Positions 60,545 to 64,000 of a stretch of DNA of 64,000 nt are shown here, piece by piece (the first letter of the stretch is position 1; every line of letters begins with the position of its first letter). The notes below the pieces were generated by a model. It made no database searches. It saw nothing but the letters and a program-made list of their open reading frames with translations, and was not told the DNA's origin. The DNA comes from Desulfovibrio desulfuricans. GTDB taxonomy: Bacteria; Desulfobacterota; Desulfovibrionia; Desulfovibrionales; Desulfovibrionaceae. The DNA lies in assembly GCA_015062205.1 (NCBI GenBank), contig SUVB01000037.1:1-64000 (forward strand), read 5' to 3'. The translations under genes and the position numbers were made by a program.

Positions 60545-63457
60545 CTACATCACCCGCCGTGTCGCCCAGCCGTGCGCGGCGGCGGCCGCCTCGGCCTTCG
60601 GGCCGCCCAGCACGCACACCGCCCCGGCGCGGGCGGCGGCCGCCAGCACTTCCGCAAAGTCGCGGAAGTGCTTTTCCGTCGTGCCCAGGATTTCCTCGCG
60701 CATGCGGGCGCGCTGTTCCTCCGCATCCCGCGAGAGCCAGCGCGCGAGGGAGCGCGCCCCCTTGGCGTCGGGCAGCAGGTAGGCGTCAAGGTCGCCCACG
60801 GCGCCCACGATGGCCTGCGTGAGCTGGGCCCTGTCCGGATTGAAGGTACGCAGGAAGTCGGCCATGCCGTCGAAGGAGGCCAGCGTCTCGTCCACATTGG
60901 GGTCACGGTACGAGGCGCAGGTCAGCGTGCCGCCCAGCCTGTCCAGCGTGCAGAACGCGCCGTACGCGCCGCCGCGCACGCGCACATGCTCCCACAGGTA
61001 GCCCATGCGCAGATAGCGCAGAATGACGGCGGCCGAACCGTGGTAGGCATAACCAAGATCATAGAGATTGGCGGCCTTGCCCACGTAGTTGATCTGCGCC
61101 GGGGCAATGAGGGCTTCGCCCGCGGGCAGGCTGAGCGGCGTCGCGTCCGGGCCTGCGGCTGCGCTGGGCCGCGCGGCGGGCAGGTCGGCCAGCAGCTGCC
61201 GGGCAAGCTCTGTGGCGCGCGTGAGCCCGTCGGCCTCGGCCGTGCAGTCGAAGACCGCGCCGGGTCCGGCCACGATGGCTGCCCGCAGGGTTTCCAGATC
61301 GGCCAGCATGGAGGGCGCGTCCTGTTCCAGGCGGGTCAGCAGGTCGCGCACGCTCGTGAGATAACTCAGGCCCGTGGTGCGTTCGGCCAGCGCGTCCGCG
61401 CCGTTGAAACGCGCGCGCAGACGGGCGGAGACGGTGGCGTGCCCCGCGGCCTGCAGGCCGTGCTCCAGCCGGGCCTTGTCCTCCAGCAGCATCTGGCGCA
61501 GGCGTTCGGTCAGGACGTCCGCGTCTCTCTGCGGTTCCAGCAGGATTTCCCGCGTCAGGGCCATGAGGTCGGGCAGCTTGTCGTACACGGCCTTGCCGGA
61601 GACGCCAAGCCAGGCAAAGGGGGCGCGGCTGCCGTATGTCGTGCCCAGCAGCGGATCGGCGGCGAGCCCGCCGGTTTTGGCTGCCAGAGCCGCGCCCAGC
61701 GCCGTGAAGTCGCGCCGTGCCGTGCCCGTCTCGGTGAGGGTGCGGGCGAAGAGCGGCAGCAGGGGCACGAGCGCGTCGGGCACGTTGTCGAGCGGCAGCA
61801 GCAGGGTGGCGTAGGCGATGCCGCGCGTGGGCAGCTCGTGCGTGATCACCGTCTGCGGCCCTTCCTCCACCTCGCGGGGGATGACGGCGTTTTCGCGCGG
61901 CAGGTCGGCGAGGCCCAGCGCGGGAATGGTCGCCAGGGCCTCCGGGCTGTCCGGCGCGGTCTGGGCCGCGCGCAGGCGGGCGGTATCCGCAACCAGGGCC
62001 GCGCGCGCCGCCGCGTCGCAGCCTGCCTGCACCTTGTCCGCCCGGGCCTGTTCGGCCGCGTCGCGGGCTGCGTCCAGGGCGGCGTCCGGCAGCAGAATGA
62101 CCGTGGCGCGATGGTTGTTGTTCAGAAAGCACTCGCGGATGGCCTGCTCAAAAACGGGTTCCCCGGCGGCCACGCGGGCCTTGAGCTCGTTGAGCGGTTC
62201 CTCCCATGCCAGCGGGGCCAGCGGGTCGCCATCGTACAGCCAGGTGGAGAGTGCCTGCACCATGGCCGCCAGCCCGCGCGGGAAGCGGCCGGAGTTGTTC
62301 TCGCGGTAGGAGAACTCCACCGTGTTCAGCGCGGCCTCCACGGCCTCGCGGGGGATGCCCTCCTCCGCCAGTTGCGCCAGCGTGTCGAAGATGAGCAGCT
62401 CGGCCTTCTGCACGTCGCCGGGAGCCACGCCCTTGAGCCCGGTGGAATAGTACATCTGGCGCAGGTCCGTCTCCAGTCCGCAGCCCGTGACGTCCTCGCC
62501 GAGGCCGGAGGTGATGAGCGCCTTGCGCAGGGGCGAGCCGGGCAATCCCTCAAGGATGTGCTCCAGCATTTCCATGAGCAGGGCCCGGCGCACGTCGCCG
62601 CGTTCGCCCAGCAGCCAGTTGACCGTGAACAGGGCGCGCTTTTCGTCCTTGGCGGCGGCGTAGGGAACCTCAATCTGCCGGGGCGTGTCCAGGCGCGCCT
62701 GCAGGGGCACGGCGGAATCCACAGGGCGGGCCGAATAGCCCCTGAGGGCTTCGGCCGTCAGGCGCAGGCGCTCGTCCTCCGGGTCGTCGCCCCAGAAAAA
62801 GAAGCGCGCATTGCTGGGGTGGTAGTAGCGGCTGTGGAATTCGTGAAAGGCTTCATACGTGAGGTCGGGGATGCGTTCCGGGTTGCCGCCGGAATCCAGG
62901 CTGTACAGCGTGTCCGGAAAGAGCGCCTGCTGGCTCTGCTCGGCCAGCACGGAGTCGGGCGAGGAATAGGCCCCCTTCATCTCATTGTAGACCACGCCCT
63001 TGTATGACCACGGCCCGTCGGGCGTTTCGGCCTCCACATGCCAGCCTTCCTGCCTGAAGATGTCTTCCGAGATGCGCGGGTGGAACACGGCGTCGATGTA
63101 GACGTCGATGAGGTTGTAGAAATCGCGCAGATTGCAGCTGGCCACGGGGTAGCAGGTTTTGTCCGGAAAGGTGAAGGCGTTGAGAAAGGTTTGCAGCGAG
63201 CCCTTGAGCAACTCCACAAAGGGTTCCTTCACGGGGTACTTGTCCGAGCCGCAGAGTACGGAATGCTCCAGAATGTGGGCCACGCCCGTGGAGTCTGCGG
63301 GCGGCGTGCGGAAGTTCACGCCGAAGCATTTGTTTTCATCACTGTTGCAGACGGAGAGCAGCTGCGCGCCCGTGGTGTCGTGCTTCCACAGGCGGGCCGT
63401 GCCGCCCAGTTCGCGCAGGCTGCGCTCGGTGAGGAGGGTGAATCCGTGTAGTTGCAT
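60545..63457 (-). CDS. M16C insulinase-family zinc metalloprotease
   Basis: 970 residues in the size class of presequence protease/PreP (M16C). The inverted zinc motif HILEH (61-65) is followed by SVLCGSDKYPVKEPFVELLKGSLQTFLNAFTFPDKTCYP, the PreP signature. Four homologous domains are expected, with the C-terminal half inactive; GGAYGAFCTLDR near residue 815 is a conserved late block. It degrades short peptides inside a closed chamber. ATG 63457 has AGGAAA upstream. No signal peptide, so it is cytoplasmic. Confidence 0.93.
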   Translation of the reverse strand: MQLHGFTLLTERSLRELGGTARLWKHDTTGAQLLSVCNSDENKCFGVNFRTPPADSTGVAHILEHSVLCGSDKYPVKEPFVELLKGSLQTFLNAFTFPDKTCYPVASCNLRDFYNLIDVYIDAVFHPRISEDIFRQEGWHVEAETPDGPWSYKGVVYNEMKGAYSSPDSVLAEQSQQALFPDTLYSLDSGGNPERIPDLTYEAFHEFHSRYYHPSNARFFFWGDDPEDERLRLTAEALRGYSARPVDSAVPLQARLDTPRQIEVPYAAAKDEKRALFTVNWLLGERGDVRRALLMEMLEHILEGLPGSPLRKALITSGLGEDVTGCGLETDLRQMYYSTGLKGVAPGDVQKAELLIFDTLAQLAEEGIPREAVEAALNTVEFSYRENNSGRFPRGLAAMVQALSTWLYDGDPLAPLAWEEPLNELKARVAAGEPVFEQAIRECFLNNNHRATVILLPDAALDAARDAAEQARADKVQAGCDAAARAALVADTARLRAAQTAPDSPEALATIPALGLADLPRENAVIPREVEEGPQTVITHELPTRGIAYATLLLPLDNVPDALVPLLPLFARTLTETGTARRDFTALGAALAAKTGGLAADPLLGTTYGSRAPFAWLGVSGKAVYDKLPDLMALTREILLEPQRDADVLTERLRQMLLEDKARLEHGLQAAGHATVSARLRARFNGADALAERTTGLSYLTSVRDLLTRLEQDAPSMLADLETLRAAIVAGPGAVFDCTAEADGLTRATELARQLLADLPAARPSAAAGPDATPLSLPAGEALIAPAQINYVGKAANLYDLGYAYHGSAAVILRYLRMGYLWEHVRVRGGAYGAFCTLDRLGGTLTCASYRDPNVDETLASFDGMADFLRTFNPDRAQLTQAIVGAVGDLDAYLLPDAKGARSLARWLSRDAEEQRARMREEILGTTEKHFRDFAEVLAAAARAGAVCVLGGPKAEAAAAAHGWATRRVM

Positions 63458-63506
63458 GATGTTTCCTGAATATGGTTGGCGTCGCGATGTGGATGCATGA
63501 ATATTC

Positions 63507-63535
63507 AGTATACGAATTGGCGCGCGATTTGAAAA
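63507..63535 (-). promoter_or_regulatory. Promoter of the protease-led operon
   Basis: Reverse strand TTTTCA (63535-63530), 17-bp spacer, TATACT (63512-63507); the leader before ATG 63457 would be about 43 nt. The -10 matches five of six consensus bases. Confidence 0.55.
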
Positions 63536-63550
63536 GAGGCCCCGGCCGCC

Positions 63551-63579
63551 TTGCCTTTCGGTCCGGGATGGTGTACAGA
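63551..63579 (+). promoter_or_regulatory. Weak candidate promoter of rpsB
   Basis: TTGCCT (63551-63556), 17-bp spacer, TACAGA (63574-63579). It would leave a leader of about 150 nt. Match is poor, but nothing better was seen in the gap. Confidence 0.3.
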
Positions 63580-63736
63580 CTGCACTTCCATCAAGCACAC
63601 TCCGGCAGCGGCCCGGGGTGCCCGGTGGGGCGGCGCGCGGCGCGCTGTCCGTTTTTTGCGTCCCGCAGGCGGGGCGCGGACCGGGTTGCAGGGTCAGGGC
63701 CGGTGTGGAAGCGACAACCCTTTGGAGGATGTTCTC

Positions 63737-64000
<264 letters not shown>

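Overview
The window is a GC-rich bacterial chromosome segment that most resembles a motile member of the Desulfovibrionaceae. This rests on four things: the archaeal-type shikimate entry (ADH synthase plus dehydroquinate synthase II) joined to pheA-aroA-tyrA, a single lateral flagellar/chemotaxis block with sigma-54 promoters, separate GlnRS and GluRS genes, and a CbiR-like cobamide enzyme. The assignment is inference from gene content; no database was searched.

Layout. 1-3823: right end of an integrated element (small DUF1640-, Ea22- and Lar-type genes, an excisionase-like gene and a tyrosine integrase), abutting the 3' end of tRNA-Ser(GCT) at 3826-3920. 4208-8613: glnS, argB (reverse) and gltX. 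8744-15143: a surface-glycan locus with gmd and fcl (GDP-fucose synthesis), then a markedly AT-rich cassette of glycosyltransferases and a methyltransferase, then a GC-rich GT2 gene. 15210-26057: fliR, cheV, nth, cutA, a PfkB kinase, a small DMT transporter, an Mrp ATPase, a cupin/MscS pair, DUF362 and thiE. 26155-31552: a reverse-strand block with two small helical proteins, a GT9 enzyme and a lysozyme-like protein behind a clear sigma-54 promoter, plus two tandem TraT-like lipoproteins. 31798-43174: topA-xdhC family gene, a membrane-anchored unknown, a three-gene RND efflux operon and a secreted unknown. 43352-51993: flagellar export and regulation genes (flhB, flhA, flhF, flhG, fliA, cheY, a FliL-like gene and two small partners) with sigma-54 promoters before flhB and flhF. 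52118-57365: the aromatic operon aroA'-aroB'-pheA-aroA-tyrA. 57744-63457: DHH phosphoesterase, CbiR-like, sulfotransferase and M16C protease. 63737-64000: start of rpsB.

Most interesting signal. Upstream of the aromatic operon there is what reads as a complete transcription attenuator: a TTGACA-N17-TAGCGT promoter, a Shine-Dalgarno site, a 34-codon leader peptide in which seven of ten consecutive codons (16-25) are Phe, Tyr or Trp, a candidate antiterminator segment inside the leader, and a GC-rich terminator with seven U residues 70 nt before aroA'. This would place archaeal-type shikimate entry genes under ribosome-mediated aromatic amino acid attenuation.

How the parts work together. The reverse-strand aromatic operon runs to tyrA and is followed directly by the sigma-54 promoter of flhB, so biosynthesis and motility are adjacent but separately controlled. 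FlhF/FlhG (flagellar placement), FlhA/FlhB/FliR (export gate), FliA (late sigma), CheY/CheV (signalling) and FliL form one functional set. The lysozyme-like protein and GT9 enzyme behind the 30001-30016 sigma-54 site are probably also flagellar. The gmd/fcl/glycosyltransferase locus is a strain-variable surface polysaccharide region.
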